From Psychrobacter sp. ANT_WB68 (GTDB taxonomy: Bacteria; Pseudomonadota; Gammaproteobacteria; Pseudomonadales; Moraxellaceae), in NCBI RefSeq assembly GCF_008369115.1, contig NZ_VOAZ01000001.1, positions 1,054,001-1,118,000 on the forward strand: a DNA stretch of 64,000 nucleotides. Reading direction: 5' to 3'. The position numbers were made by a program, and so were the translations under genes. The notes below the pieces were generated by a model, which worked only from the letters and a program-made list of their open reading frames with translations, was not told the origin of the DNA and searched no databases. Positions 30,749 to 39,668 of this stretch are shown here, piece after piece. Position 1 is the first letter of the stretch, and each line of letters opens with the position of its first letter.

Positions 30749-32608
30749 ATGTCTGATTTTATCCCAAATCCTAACTTAAATTTTGAGCAGCTTTGGGATA
30801 ACTCAAGTGCTGATCTTAATTTTGGCAGTGTTGGTGATTCTACGATTGAGCCTAATACGGTCAATGCAAGTGGTGATGTTTACCATGATTTAACAGGTGT
30901 TGTCGCAAGCTCTATTTATTACGATTCAAATGTATTTAGAGGCTTGATCGGCGATATATCTAGTGATATGCAAAACGCTAAATTACAGGGCATCAGCAAG
31001 CAAGGTCAGTTCGAGAGTAACGATAAACTAACAACCAATATCAATACAGATTGGCAGCAATCAAGGCTGATAGGTACGGATAATCAAGTGCAGTTTGAGG
31101 CTAATACCAAACTGGTAAGTAGTGAGCAGATATTAACCGAATCCGCAAAACTTGTTGGTACTAGCAGCAATCAATTAGCAGAATATCAGACGTTTATAGC
31201 AAGTAAAAATACGCTAAAAAATGAAGATGCAAGGTTGGTTGGTCAAAGTCAGTGGTACGGCTTTGAGGCTATGCTTAAACGCCAAGCTGAGCGACAAATT
31301 AAAGGTGAGTATAGCGAGTTATTAGCCCGCAAGTTATCAACTGATAGCCAGTACGCTAAGCTATCAGGTTGCAGCTTTGAGCAGTTGATTGAGTTTGCAA
31401 AATTACCGCCGTGGATTGGCTGTCATGGCAATTTGATACCCGATGAAACGTTTGATAGATCAACAAATCTGCATTTTGCTTGTAAGTGGTTGCCAAGTAC
31501 CAATCTGAATTTTGGCACTATCTGCTATCACAACAATGAGCAGCCCGAGCCTTTACCATCTACAGGAGTCATATTTGTGACAAACAGTGTGTCATTAGTG
31601 CGCTCAGATGATGGGCGTGAGATTAAGTTATTAGCCTTTACCGTGGGAATTGATAGCAATAGCTATACATGGTCGTTTAGTGCCACTGTGCCACTCTCTG
31701 AGCTATCAAAAGTCGATACGGCACATGAGCAGCGTATTGGCGTGGACTTTACTTGTAACGGCAACCTATGGCGCTTTGTACTTGATAGTTGTGATGACAG
31801 CGTATCGTTTGGTGAAAGTAGCTTAACCATCAAAGGCAAGTCACGCGCTATGCTATTAGCGCACCCATACGCGACACAACGCGGCTTTAAGTTTGACACA
31901 GCTATGAGCGCAAGGCAGATAGCTGATGCGGAATTAAACCGCAGTGGCGTACCGTCAGGCTTTACGCTTGACTGGCAGCTTGCAGGAGTAAACGGTTGGA
32001 ATATTCCAGCCAATACTTACAGCTACACAGGCAAAACGCCCATCAATAGCTTGCAATGGATAGCCGAGGCAGCAGGTGGCTTTATCAATGCGGATATGAG
32101 TGCTGATGTTTTGCACGTATTAGCACACTATCCAATCCCATCATGGGAATGGGCAGCGCAAACGCCTAGCATTAACTTGCCAATGTCGCTTATCACCAGC
32201 CGCAGTCGTGGACGTGTCAATAAGCCTGGTTATAATGGCGTGACTTTATACGGCGAGAATGATAACGGCATCGGTGCGTTAATCAAGCGCACAGGCACAA
32301 GCGGAGGGTATCAGCCGCCAATGGTAACGAGCGACTTAATGACCGATACAGCCGCCGCTATTAGCCGCGGCAAGATGATATTAAGCGATACGGGAGATAT
32401 CGGTAACATCGGTATATCAATGCCGCTGCATACTGATATTGGCGTATTAAAGCCATCTACTTTGATTGGCGTGAATGATGGTGAATCGTGGGTGGGTATG
32501 GTCAGAGGTACGACTATCACAGGTCGTCTATCAAGTAATCGAGCATTAGAGATTGAACAGTCTATTGATGTTGAGCGTCATTTTGACAAGGAGGTGACAG
32601 GTGGCTAG
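30749..32608 (+). CDS. baseplate hub-like protein with N-terminal repeats
   Basis: A 619-residue protein. The first 220 residues carry a short motif, A-[KR]-L-x-G-x-S-x(2,3)-Q, repeated at about 77, 106, 133, 161 and 203. Two copies of a NLNFxxxW...LNFG motif (about 9-26 and 235-255) bracket this region. Residues about 270-610 look like a phage hub (Mu P/gp27-like): RIGVDFTCNGNLWRFVLDSC, AMLLAHPYATQRGFKFDTAM, SLQWIAEAAGGFINADMSAD. It overlaps the small spike-like gene by 8 bases, which fits a hub plus spike pair. Confidence 0.65.
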   Translation: MSDFIPNPNLNFEQLWDNSSADLNFGSVGDSTIEPNTVNASGDVYHDLTGVVASSIYYDSNVFRGLIGDISSDMQNAKLQGISKQGQFESNDKLTTNINTDWQQSRLIGTDNQVQFEANTKLVSSEQILTESAKLVGTSSNQLAEYQTFIASKNTLKNEDARLVGQSQWYGFEAMLKRQAERQIKGEYSELLARKLSTDSQYAKLSGCSFEQLIEFAKLPPWIGCHGNLIPDETFDRSTNLHFACKWLPSTNLNFGTICYHNNEQPEPLPSTGVIFVTNSVSLVRSDDGREIKLLAFTVGIDSNSYTWSFSATVPLSELSKVDTAHEQRIGVDFTCNGNLWRFVLDSCDDSVSFGESSLTIKGKSRAMLLAHPYATQRGFKFDTAMSARQIADAELNRSGVPSGFTLDWQLAGVNGWNIPANTYSYTGKTPINSLQWIAEAAGGFINADMSADVLHVLAHYPIPSWEWAAQTPSINLPMSLITSRSRGRVNKPGYNGVTLYGENDNGIGALIKRTGTSGGYQPPMVTSDLMTDTAAAISRGKMILSDTGDIGNIGISMPLHTDIGVLKPSTLIGVNDGESWVGMVRGTTITGRLSSNRALEIEQSIDVERHFDKEVTGG

Positions 32609-32834
32609 TGGTAACTTATGGCAGCTATTCAAAAACGTCACTGAGCGGGGCGCTAAGCAATTAGCGACTGTCATTGATAGGCAAGGCTCAAACTATACCG
32701 TCACCATGCAAGGTGGCGGTAATACCATCGTACAATCAAGCGCCGCTTACGAGATAGGCAGCAAGGTTTTTATTGCTGACGGTCAAATAGTAAGCGATGC
32801 GCCTAATTTAACTTATGTGGAGATTGAGGTTTAG
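32601..32834 (+). CDS. small OB-fold baseplate protein, GTG start
   Basis: A 77-residue protein; GTG at 32601 follows AAGGAGGTGACAG. The sequence VIDRQGSNYTVTMQGGGNTI, then VGSKVFIADGQIV-like strands, suggests a small five-stranded barrel such as those at the base of phage spikes (gp45/gpV-type). Last gene of the hub group, followed by a strong terminator. Confidence 0.6.
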   Translation: MASGNLWQLFKNVTERGAKQLATVIDRQGSNYTVTMQGGGNTIVQSSAAYEIGSKVFIADGQIVSDAPNLTYVEIEV

Positions 32835-32910
32835 AGCGACACCCCTGTAAGGTTCGCAAGTTTTTGACAATTTAAATATATTGCTCACATACAGTGGGCA
32901 GACAAGCAAA

Positions 32911-32942
32911 AAGCCCATCGGCTGTAACCGGTGGGCTTTTTT
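32911..32942 (+). terminator. strong intrinsic terminator
   Basis: Eleven-base arms AAGCCCATCGG / CCGGTGGGCTT (one G-U) with a 6-base loop and six T. It separates the hub group from the small cassette 32981-34421. Confidence 0.9.
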
Positions 32943-32980
32943 ATTTGAACCCCTAAGCGCAATTTAGGAGAACAACGTAG

Positions 32981-33133
32981 ATGAATTTTAACATAGATTT
33001 AGGTGAATGGGTGGCTAAGATGCTCGACAGATATGAAAGCTCGCGGACAGTGAGAAGATTAATCAACGCATTGGTGTTTATACTATTCTTATTCGTCATG
33101 GGTGGATTTATTCAGTCAATTAGATGGTGGTGA
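32981..33133 (+). CDS. 50-residue single-pass membrane protein
   Basis: ATG at 32981 after TTAGGAG. The product MNFNIDLGEWVAKMLDRYES has a soluble N-terminus and one membrane helix at about 27-46 (LINALVFILFLFVMGGFIQS). No family recognised. First gene of a cassette that sits between two terminators in the tail operon. Confidence 0.6.
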   Translation: MNFNIDLGEWVAKMLDRYESSRTVRRLINALVFILFLFVMGGFIQSIRWW

Positions 33134-33208
33134 AGGACTCGACAGTATTGCTCAAATCTCACCAATCGGTTAAGGTTGGGTAAATATAACTTTATCGAGT
33201 GTTTGGCT

Positions 33209-33781
33209 ATGAAAAAACTGGTAGCGGTAGGATTAGCATTGGCGTTAAGTGCTTGCGGCGGTGGTTATGATGATATGGACGCAGCGCGAGAGGGTATGGG
33301 CGGCATTGGTAGTAATGGCTCGGATAATAATCAGCCCGGCAATCCCGACCAGGAGTCTCTTTGGGAATATAATCAAGTAGGTACATCACGGTTTGCCAAT
33401 ATTAATTCATTGAATACCATCCCCACATCTAATGAGTACAATAACGCGCTCATGACCGTGCAGATACATAATTTTGTGGATAGTCAGGGAGAAGCAAAAG
33501 ACTATCTAAAGATCACAGTCTTGTTTGCCGATACTGATTGCGTGACTAGTTGCCAACTGCGGTATAAGAAGAACGGTAGCACAAGTGGTATTTACCGCGT
33601 CCGCCAAAGCATTAATGGCGTATTTAGCGATAACAGCTTTGCATTAGGAGATATGGAAAAGCTGATAAAGGCGATTAAGTCGTCAGGCAAGGCATCTATT
33701 ACCGTTCCACTTGTTGGATTGCCAGATGCAGAGTTTGAATTTGATTTCTCAGGTTATGACATTAATAGAATGAAGCCTTAA
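33209..33781 (+). CDS. cassette lipoprotein, unknown
   Basis: A 190-residue lipoprotein from the ATG at 33209: MKKLVAVGLALALSACGGGY, cysteine at about 16. A glycine/asparagine-rich linker (GIGSNGSDNNQPGNPD) leads to a beta-rich domain (DYLKITVLFADTDCVTSCQL; SGKASITVPLVGLPDAEFEF). It would be anchored in the outer membrane. An exported lipoprotein inside the tail operon is likely a lysogenic-conversion (moron) gene, possibly for superinfection exclusion. A weak TATAAC box lies 19 bases before the start. Confidence 0.7.
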   Translation: MKKLVAVGLALALSACGGGYDDMDAAREGMGGIGSNGSDNNQPGNPDQESLWEYNQVGTSRFANINSLNTIPTSNEYNNALMTVQIHNFVDSQGEAKDYLKITVLFADTDCVTSCQLRYKKNGSTSGIYRVRQSINGVFSDNSFALGDMEKLIKAIKSSGKASITVPLVGLPDAEFEFDFSGYDINRMKP

Positions 33782-33830
33782 ACTTAATAGTTCTTTTGTG
33801 TTAACTAAATACACCTTTATTAGAGAAATT

Positions 33831-34421
33831 ATGGACATCAAAAAGATAGTAATCATAGCAGCAATAGCACTAATAGTTATTATTGGTTTTAATTACTATA
33901 GCAGCGCACAGTCCGAGAAGGCTCGCGCTGCCCGTATGGCTGAAACAGAGGCTTTACGCGCTAGTATTCCGCAGCCAGTAGCTCAACAGCCTGTTACGGT
34001 TGAAGCGCCTATTGATAGTCAGGCACAAGGTGTGCCTGATTCTGAACTGGCCGCCTCCAATAAAGAGATTGTTAATGCCGCTAACAAAGAAAAACGTGAG
34101 GCGTCAAACAGTAAATATACAGCTAATAAAGAAAGTATTGATGCATCAAAGAAACAGATTTGCGATTCCGTGACTTCTGTTTCAGAAACCGCAATGAAAG
34201 CACGGCTTAACGGCGTACCTATTCAGACAGCCTTAGCGGCGCTTGATTCTTCAAATAATGGCAGCGATGCAGCGGTAAAAATCAATAAGATGTACACTGC
34301 AATAATTACGGATGCTTATCGTCAACCGAACTTTAGTACTGATAAGTACAAAGAAGACGCGATCAGGGAGTTTGCGCTAACCAATTATTTAGCTTGCATT
34401 GATGCGGTGGCTAAGTGGTGA
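33831..34421 (+). CDS. cassette membrane-anchored protein, unknown
   Basis: A 196-residue protein from the ATG at 33831: MDIKKIVIIAAIALIVIIGF forms an N-terminal anchor, then charged helices (SEKARAARMAETEALRASIP; NKEIVNAANKEKREASNSKY). A C-terminal helical domain has two cysteines (QICDSVTSV and YLACIDAV). It is probably periplasmic. It follows the lipoprotein gene and ends before a terminator. No family recognised. Confidence 0.65.
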   Translation: MDIKKIVIIAAIALIVIIGFNYYSSAQSEKARAARMAETEALRASIPQPVAQQPVTVEAPIDSQAQGVPDSELAASNKEIVNAANKEKREASNSKYTANKESIDASKKQICDSVTSVSETAMKARLNGVPIQTALAALDSSNNGSDAAVKINKMYTAIITDAYRQPNFSTDKYKEDAIREFALTNYLACIDAVAKW

Positions 34422-34497
34422 TTTTTTATTGGTAATAACAATATATTTATCAGCAACTTAGTCTTATTTTTTTAGTTTAATGAACTCGAACAAACAC

Positions 34498-34520
34498 ACC
34501 CTCCATTGTGAGGGTTTTTT
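34498..34520 (+). terminator. intrinsic terminator
   Basis: Arms ACCCTC / GAGGGT with six T, between the cassette and the tape measure gene. Confidence 0.8.
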
Positions 34521-34546
34521 ATTGCCCACAGTAAAGCGAGAAGGCT

Positions 34547-37429
34547 ATGGCTGATTTAGATTACATCATCAATTTTGCGTCCGACACTTTAGGGCTTGAT
34601 AGGGCAAACTCCGCTATCGGCAAGGTAGGAGTGGCACTGGCGGCGCTTGGTGTAGGCTTTGCGACATTTAAAGTGGCTGGGTTTTTATCTGATGCAGTAA
34701 AAGGCGCGTCTGATTTTGAGCAGCAACTCGCAACGGTACAAGCGGTGTCTGGTGCAACGGTCGAACAGATGGACCGCATCAAAGAGGCGTCTGTTGATCT
34801 TGGCAAGTCAACACGTTATAACGCTACGCAAGCCGCCGAAGGCTTTGAGATATTAGCCCGTGCAGGTCTTAATACCGAACAAGCACTTGAGACAATTCCG
34901 TCTGTCTTAGCATTGGCGCAAGGTAACGCATTGGGGTTATCGGAAGCAGCAGGTTTTGTTACCAAAGCTGTGCAAGGTATGGGATTGGAGTTTAGCGAAT
35001 CAGCGCGTGTCGCTGACGTACTTGCTAAAGCCTCGGCAAGTGCTAACACTGACGTATCAGGACTAGGTGCTGCATTATCCTACGCTGCGCCAACTGCAAA
35101 CGCGCTAGGGCTTACGTTAGAGGAAACAGCCGCTTATATTGGTAAGTTTGCTGATGCTGGTGTTGATGCCAGTCGAGCGGGTACGGCGCTTAATGGTATC
35201 TTGTCGCAGTTTGGCAATAGCGCCTCAACATTTAAGCGCGAGCTTGCAAATATTGGCATCACAACCAATGATTTTAACGAGGCGATTAGACAGCTTTCAG
35301 AATCGGGCGATAAAGGTCAAAAAGCAATTAATGCGCTTGGCTTAGAAGCAGGCCCAGCATTTAAAGCGCTGCTATCGCAAGGTATGCCCGCACTTGATGA
35401 GCTGACAGAAAAACTAAATAATGCTGGTGGTGCCGCAGCAGAACAAGCTGAGATCATGAATAATACATGGCAAGGCGCGTTTGCAAGTTTAGATAGTGTT
35501 TGGCAGTCGGTCAAAGATACGATAGGCGAGCCGATACTAGAGCCGCTATCACAAGCATTTAAGGATATTGGGGCGGTAATCGGTGAGCTGATAGACTCAG
35601 GTAAGATTGAGCAGCTAGGCGCTAGTATTGGAGAGGTGTTCACTGAGGCAACGGTCTATATTGTTGATTTTATCAAAAACATAGATATGGCCGCCGTCAT
35701 TGATAAGGTTGGTAGTAGTTTAGAGAGCTTGCGCGGTATCAGTGTCGCGGCTAATGGTGCGTTCCAAGCGCTGAGTATTGCGGCTAATGGTTTAAAAGCC
35801 GGTTTTCTCGCTATCGGCGTAGCGATGTCGATGGTTGTCACTGTCTTTGCCGAAATTATTAAACTGGTAGTTGACGGAGGTAGTAGTGTCGCTAAGTTTT
35901 TCGGCATATCTACAGAGGCGGCAGATAGGCTATCAGCAGGGCTAGGCGGTGCTCTAGCGGCTGCCGAGGCTTTTAGAGATTATGGTACTGATGGGATTGC
36001 TAAAGCTGGCATAAGTATTAACAAGTCGTTTGATTCTATAGCGGGTAAGGCAGGCGAAACAGCCAATGCTATGGTTACGGCGGGCAATAAAACCGTAGAC
36101 GCCTTTGGTGATATTGTAAGGGCGGCAGAAGATGCTAGTAAAGAGACAGGCGACTCAACTAATCAGATACGCAAAAACGTCTCAGAGTTAATTGATGGTA
36201 TGGCAGCCCCAGAACAGTTTGCCGCCTTGCTTGAGAATATCATTGAGACAGGCCAAGAGGCAGTTGTTGGTTCTGAGTTGATAAATCGCCTGATTGCTGG
36301 TACGGGTGATTTAGGCGGCAAATCGCAAGAGGCTGTTGAAAAAGCCAAAGTTTCTATTAAAGAAATGGGCACGGAAGCTGAACAGCAAGCCGAGAAAGTG
36401 CGCGCAGCTATCGAGGGTACATTTTCAGCCCTTAATATTGATGTCCAGCAAAACTTAAATGGCGTTAATACCAAGACGCAGCAGACGTTTGATTTGATTG
36501 CTAACGGCGCTAAGTCAGTCGCAGAAAGCACGTATAACGCTACTGAGAAAGCCAAGTTGCTATCGGCACTATTTGCCGAGGGTTTAAACGCTGCTAAAAC
36601 CAAAGAAGAGTTTGACGCACTCAATGAAGTCACTAAGCATTATGGCTTGTCATCAGTTATCACAGCTGAGCAGCAAAAGATATTGCAAGCAGGTATGAAA
36701 GGTGGCGCTGAGGCGGCCGAACTTGCGTCTGATGCGATAAACAAGCATACATTGGCGCTAGATGGCAATGCTAACGTAGCTAATACAAACACAGGTGCCA
36801 TCAGAGAAAATACGGCTGCTAGAAAAGAACAGTCAACCGCCACATGGAACGCTAAGTTTGCAACCGATGAAAATATTAAGAGTGAAAGCGCCAGCCTCGC
36901 GGTAATGCAACGAGTAACAGAGGGTATTAAAGATAAGATTGGCGCCTTAAACACTCTAAGCGGCACAGCAGATAGCACTGATGAATCTTATCAAAAGCTT
37001 ATGAGGAGCATGGGCTTTGTAGATGGTTTCAAATGGTCGAGCATGGCAGATTATGCTCGTGATATGAATCGCGTCAGTGCTGCTGTTGACAAACAGGCTG
37101 AGAGTTTTTCGGCTAACAATATGAAATATAGACGAAGTAAAAGTGGCAGCTCTACTAGCAATACAACGTCAGCGCCAAGCCAAGAGTTAATCAATGAGGT
37201 GGCGCGATTAAAGGCAGCGGACAAGGACGGTTCTATCAATAATCGCTTTAATCCCTCAGGTGGGAACACGGCGGCAGCTTCTCAGAATAACGCACCAGTA
37301 AAAACCATAGTAGTAGAGCTAAGGTCAAACACTGGCACAGTCAATGCAACTATACCGGAATCGCAAGAAGCGCTGTTTAATGCGTTCGTTAAGCAGCTAC
37401 AAGAAAGTAAGGCGTTATCAGGTCAATAG
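34547..37429 (+). CDS. tail tape measure protein
   Basis: A 960-residue protein that sets tail length and passes through the tail tube. The TP901-type core lies at about 60-260: DFEQQLATVQAVSGATVEQM, LGKSTRYNATQAAEGFEILA, then GLTLEETAAYIGKFADAGVD. A hydrophobic stretch at about 418-445 (GFLAIGVAMSMVVTVFAEII) is typical. The rest is alanine-rich helix. It lies after the hub genes rather than between tube and hub, which is not the common siphovirus order. Confidence 0.92.
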   Translation: MADLDYIINFASDTLGLDRANSAIGKVGVALAALGVGFATFKVAGFLSDAVKGASDFEQQLATVQAVSGATVEQMDRIKEASVDLGKSTRYNATQAAEGFEILARAGLNTEQALETIPSVLALAQGNALGLSEAAGFVTKAVQGMGLEFSESARVADVLAKASASANTDVSGLGAALSYAAPTANALGLTLEETAAYIGKFADAGVDASRAGTALNGILSQFGNSASTFKRELANIGITTNDFNEAIRQLSESGDKGQKAINALGLEAGPAFKALLSQGMPALDELTEKLNNAGGAAAEQAEIMNNTWQGAFASLDSVWQSVKDTIGEPILEPLSQAFKDIGAVIGELIDSGKIEQLGASIGEVFTEATVYIVDFIKNIDMAAVIDKVGSSLESLRGISVAANGAFQALSIAANGLKAGFLAIGVAMSMVVTVFAEIIKLVVDGGSSVAKFFGISTEAADRLSAGLGGALAAAEAFRDYGTDGIAKAGISINKSFDSIAGKAGETANAMVTAGNKTVDAFGDIVRAAEDASKETGDSTNQIRKNVSELIDGMAAPEQFAALLENIIETGQEAVVGSELINRLIAGTGDLGGKSQEAVEKAKVSIKEMGTEAEQQAEKVRAAIEGTFSALNIDVQQNLNGVNTKTQQTFDLIANGAKSVAESTYNATEKAKLLSALFAEGLNAAKTKEEFDALNEVTKHYGLSSVITAEQQKILQAGMKGGAEAAELASDAINKHTLALDGNANVANTNTGAIRENTAARKEQSTATWNAKFATDENIKSESASLAVMQRVTEGIKDKIGALNTLSGTADSTDESYQKLMRSMGFVDGFKWSSMADYARDMNRVSAAVDKQAESFSANNMKYRRSKSGSSTSNTTSAPSQELINEVARLKAADKDGSINNRFNPSGGNTAAASQNNAPVKTIVVELRSNTGTVNATIPESQEALFNAFVKQLQESKALSGQ

Positions 37430-37452
37430 CCACTCTTTTGAGTGGTTTTTTT
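37430..37452 (+). terminator. intrinsic terminator with AAATTTTGAGG element
   Basis: Arms CCACTC / GAGTGG with a 4-base loop and seven T. AAATTTTGAGGAGG follows at 37459-37472 and serves as ribosome site for the holin-like gene. Confidence 0.8.
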
Positions 37453-37476
37453 ATGTTCAAATTTTGAGGAGGCGTG

Positions 37477-38091
37477 ATGCCGCATAATATTGCAGCTTTT
37501 AAGACAGCACAATTACTCACGCTGTCTGCTGCTGGTACTGCCGCGAGCGCAGCAGGTATCAGCGCACAATTAGGGCAGACCCATGCCTTTTTTTACTTAC
37601 AGCTGCCGTTGTGGATTTTTTTTACCGCAATGGTGGTCTTGACTTTTCTAGGCGCTTTTATCTCACTGACAACAGACTATATGCGCGCGCGAGGTACAAC
37701 AGCAAGCAAGTTGACAACGGCAATCGCTGTGGGCTTGGTTGTATCGTTTGTGGTTCTACCGACAATTATTCGTGAGCCAAGCGTGGGTTTAATGATGGTG
37801 ACATCGTTTTTTGGTGGCCTGTCCGGCACAATTTTAACGTATGTCTGTATGCGACTGCTTAATAATAAAGAATTGCAAGATGCGGTTATTGACCTTATTG
37901 CACAGCGCGCTGTTAAATTTTTAGGGGTTGCTTTGGATTTAATTACTGAGCACGCAACAAAACTGCTCACCATAGTTTTGACAAGCGTAGTCGCGTCATT
38001 TGTCGTACTGCCGCAATTGAAAGCCGAGCTCAACGCCAGCTTAGTTTCAAACCCTGACTATCAGGAGGTGTTAAATGTTAAGCACGGTTAA
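37477..38091 (+). CDS. multi-pass membrane protein, holin candidate
   Basis: A 204-residue protein with four or five membrane segments, at about 40-62 (LWIFFTAMVVLTFLGAFISL), 80-100 (IAVGLVVSFVVLPTIIREPS), 105-128 (MMVTSFFGGLSGTILTYVCM) and 160-182 (LLTIVLTSVVASFVVLPQLK). GAGGAGG precedes the ATG; a GTG one codon earlier is possible. Position before the muramidase suggests a holin or antiholin. It is longer than most holins. Confidence 0.6.
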   Translation: MPHNIAAFKTAQLLTLSAAGTAASAAGISAQLGQTHAFFYLQLPLWIFFTAMVVLTFLGAFISLTTDYMRARGTTASKLTTAIAVGLVVSFVVLPTIIREPSVGLMMVTSFFGGLSGTILTYVCMRLLNNKELQDAVIDLIAQRAVKFLGVALDLITEHATKLLTIVLTSVVASFVVLPQLKAELNASLVSNPDYQEVLNVKHG

Positions 38092-38368
38092 TTATGCTTT
38101 GCCAATGCTAGGGTTGCTAACATGTTTAATTGTCATGTTGACACGCAAGGTAAATACTCAAGGGTCTATATGTATCGCTAAATTAAACCTATATTCGTTC
38201 GGTTGGTTGCTACTTTTATGGGCTGATTGGGGCACGGGACACATACCGGTTTTTGCAACCGTGCTCTTTAGATTGATTATGCTCATCAATAACTTACTTT
38301 ATATCAAACAGTTAACAATGCCTAAGTCCGTATCTTTTAAAGCGCTATGGCGATATAGAACTAAATAA
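38075..38368 (+). CDS. small membrane protein, holin candidate
   Basis: A 97-residue protein overlapping the previous gene by 17 bases. Three membrane segments can be seen: 6-22, 38-52 (YSFGWLLLLWADWGTGHI) and 55-80 (FATVLFRLIMLINNLLYIKQ). Together with the preceding gene it may form a holin pair; its size and topology fit class I holins better. Confidence 0.6.
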   Translation: MLSTVNYALPMLGLLTCLIVMLTRKVNTQGSICIAKLNLYSFGWLLLLWADWGTGHIPVFATVLFRLIMLINNLLYIKQLTMPKSVSFKALWRYRTK

Positions 38369-38374
38369 TAATAC

Positions 38375-38398
38375 AGCCCTTTAATTAGGGCTTTTTTT
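38375..38398 (+). terminator. intrinsic terminator
   Basis: Arms AGCCCT / AGGGCT and seven T, between holin candidates and the muramidase. Confidence 0.8.
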
Positions 38399-38408
38399 GG
38401 GGTGGAAT

Positions 38409-39194
38409 ATGGCGAGAACACACGTAATACAAGCGCAAACAGCACTAGCAGCAGCAGGTTATTACTCAGATAAGATTGATGGTGACTTTGGCGGCGGCTC
38501 ATTGCGAGCAGTGCAGAATCTAATTGATAACACGGGCAAAGCAGTTGATATATTAGCTAATAGCGATGCCAAGCCCGACAACGTTTTACTAACACCTAAA
38601 TCTAATCCACCTCGGGTAACGAATGATGATATTCGAGCGGCGGCGGCAGCAATCAATGTCGAAGCGGCAATGATTAAAGCGTTATCCGACATTGAATCAC
38701 CAAAGGGCGGTTTTAATAAAGACGGTACACCAAAGATATTATTTGAGCGCCACAAGTATTATCAAGCGCTAACTAAGATTGATTGGATAACTAAGCGCAA
38801 TGAAATGGTGGCGAAATACCCTGATGTTTGCCACAAATCAAGCGGTGCGTATAATGAGCGCCCACAGTATGACAAGTTAAGAATAGCGGCAAACCTTAAT
38901 TGGGAAGCAGCGCACGAATCAGCATCATGGGGCTTTGCTCAGGTGATGGGCTTTAACTGGCAGTCGCTAGGTTATGAATCAATACGCGACTTTGTGACCA
39001 AGATGTATGAATCAGAGGGGCAGCAACTCATAGCGGCGTGTCGATACATTCAGGTTAATAAGCTAGATGCAGCGTTACGCGCTAAGAATTGGGCGGCGTT
39101 TGCCCGTGGTTATAACGGTCAGGATTATCAGCGCAACGACTACGACAATAAGTTAGCAGCAGCTTATGCCAAAGCTAAGAGCGAGGGCTGGTAA
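38409..39194 (+). CDS. endolysin: N-acetylmuramidase with peptidoglycan-binding domain
   Basis: A 261-residue lysis enzyme that cuts peptidoglycan. ATG at 38409 follows GGGGTGG. The N-terminal 60 residues form a PG_binding-like module (QAQTALAAAGYYSDKIDGDF, GGGSLRAVQNL). Residues about 75-258 match the N-acetylmuramidase (DUF3380) family: AAMIKALSDIESPKGGF with the catalytic glutamate, ILFERHKYYQALT, SWGFAQVMGFNWQSLGY and the final FARGYNGQDYQRNDYDNKLA. No signal peptide, so holin-dependent release is expected. Confidence 0.9.
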   Translation: MARTHVIQAQTALAAAGYYSDKIDGDFGGGSLRAVQNLIDNTGKAVDILANSDAKPDNVLLTPKSNPPRVTNDDIRAAAAAINVEAAMIKALSDIESPKGGFNKDGTPKILFERHKYYQALTKIDWITKRNEMVAKYPDVCHKSSGAYNERPQYDKLRIAANLNWEAAHESASWGFAQVMGFNWQSLGYESIRDFVTKMYESEGQQLIAACRYIQVNKLDAALRAKNWAAFARGYNGQDYQRNDYDNKLAAAYAKAKSEGW

Positions 39195-39668
39195 ATGAAT
39201 CTAATCTTACTCGCCCGATATTGGAAGTATATCGTCATTGGCGTTTTATCGATGTTGCTAGTATTTACCGCTTATTTATTGCGGCAGTCACATAGCACGA
39301 TTGCGCTAATGAAAAGCGATCACGAATTACAACTAACCACGCTTAAAGCAAGCTATGTTGAAACGGCGCGTGATATTGAGAGGCAGGCTTATGAACAGAC
39401 TATACAAGCAGTTAATGAAGCTAAAAAACGTGAGCAGGTTATCATTGCTGATGCTGCTAGCGCCCGTGATTCTGTTGCCAGCTTGTCAAAGACTATCGAC
39501 AAACTCAGTGATACAGCCGCCGCCGATGCCAACTTTAGAATTGAGTATTCCAGAACAACAGGAAACTTACTCAAAGAGTGCTCAACTCAATATATTGGAA
39601 TGGCAGAAACGGCTGACCGAATTAGCAACAGCTTACGAGCAATCGAGCAAGCCAATAAAAGAAAGTGA
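39195..39668 (+). CDS. Rz-like inner-membrane spanin
   Basis: A 157-residue i-spanin starting right after the muramidase stop. One N-terminal membrane anchor (about 12-30, YIVIGVLSMLLVFTAYLL) is followed by a long periplasmic coiled coil (LKASYVETARDIERQAYEQT, QAVNEAKKREQVIIADAAS). Two cysteines are lacking except C129. It should pair with the lipoprotein encoded in its own second frame to fuse inner and outer membranes at lysis. Confidence 0.85.
   Translation: MNLILLARYWKYIVIGVLSMLLVFTAYLLRQSHSTIALMKSDHELQLTTLKASYVETARDIERQAYEQTIQAVNEAKKREQVIIADAASARDSVASLSKTIDKLSDTAAADANFRIEYSRTTGNLLKECSTQYIGMAETADRISNSLRAIEQANKRK

Noticed and set aside
36163-36978. Reverse-strand frames inside the tape measure gene
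   Set aside because: Alanine/serine-rich shadows of a helical protein gene; no independent evidence of coding.
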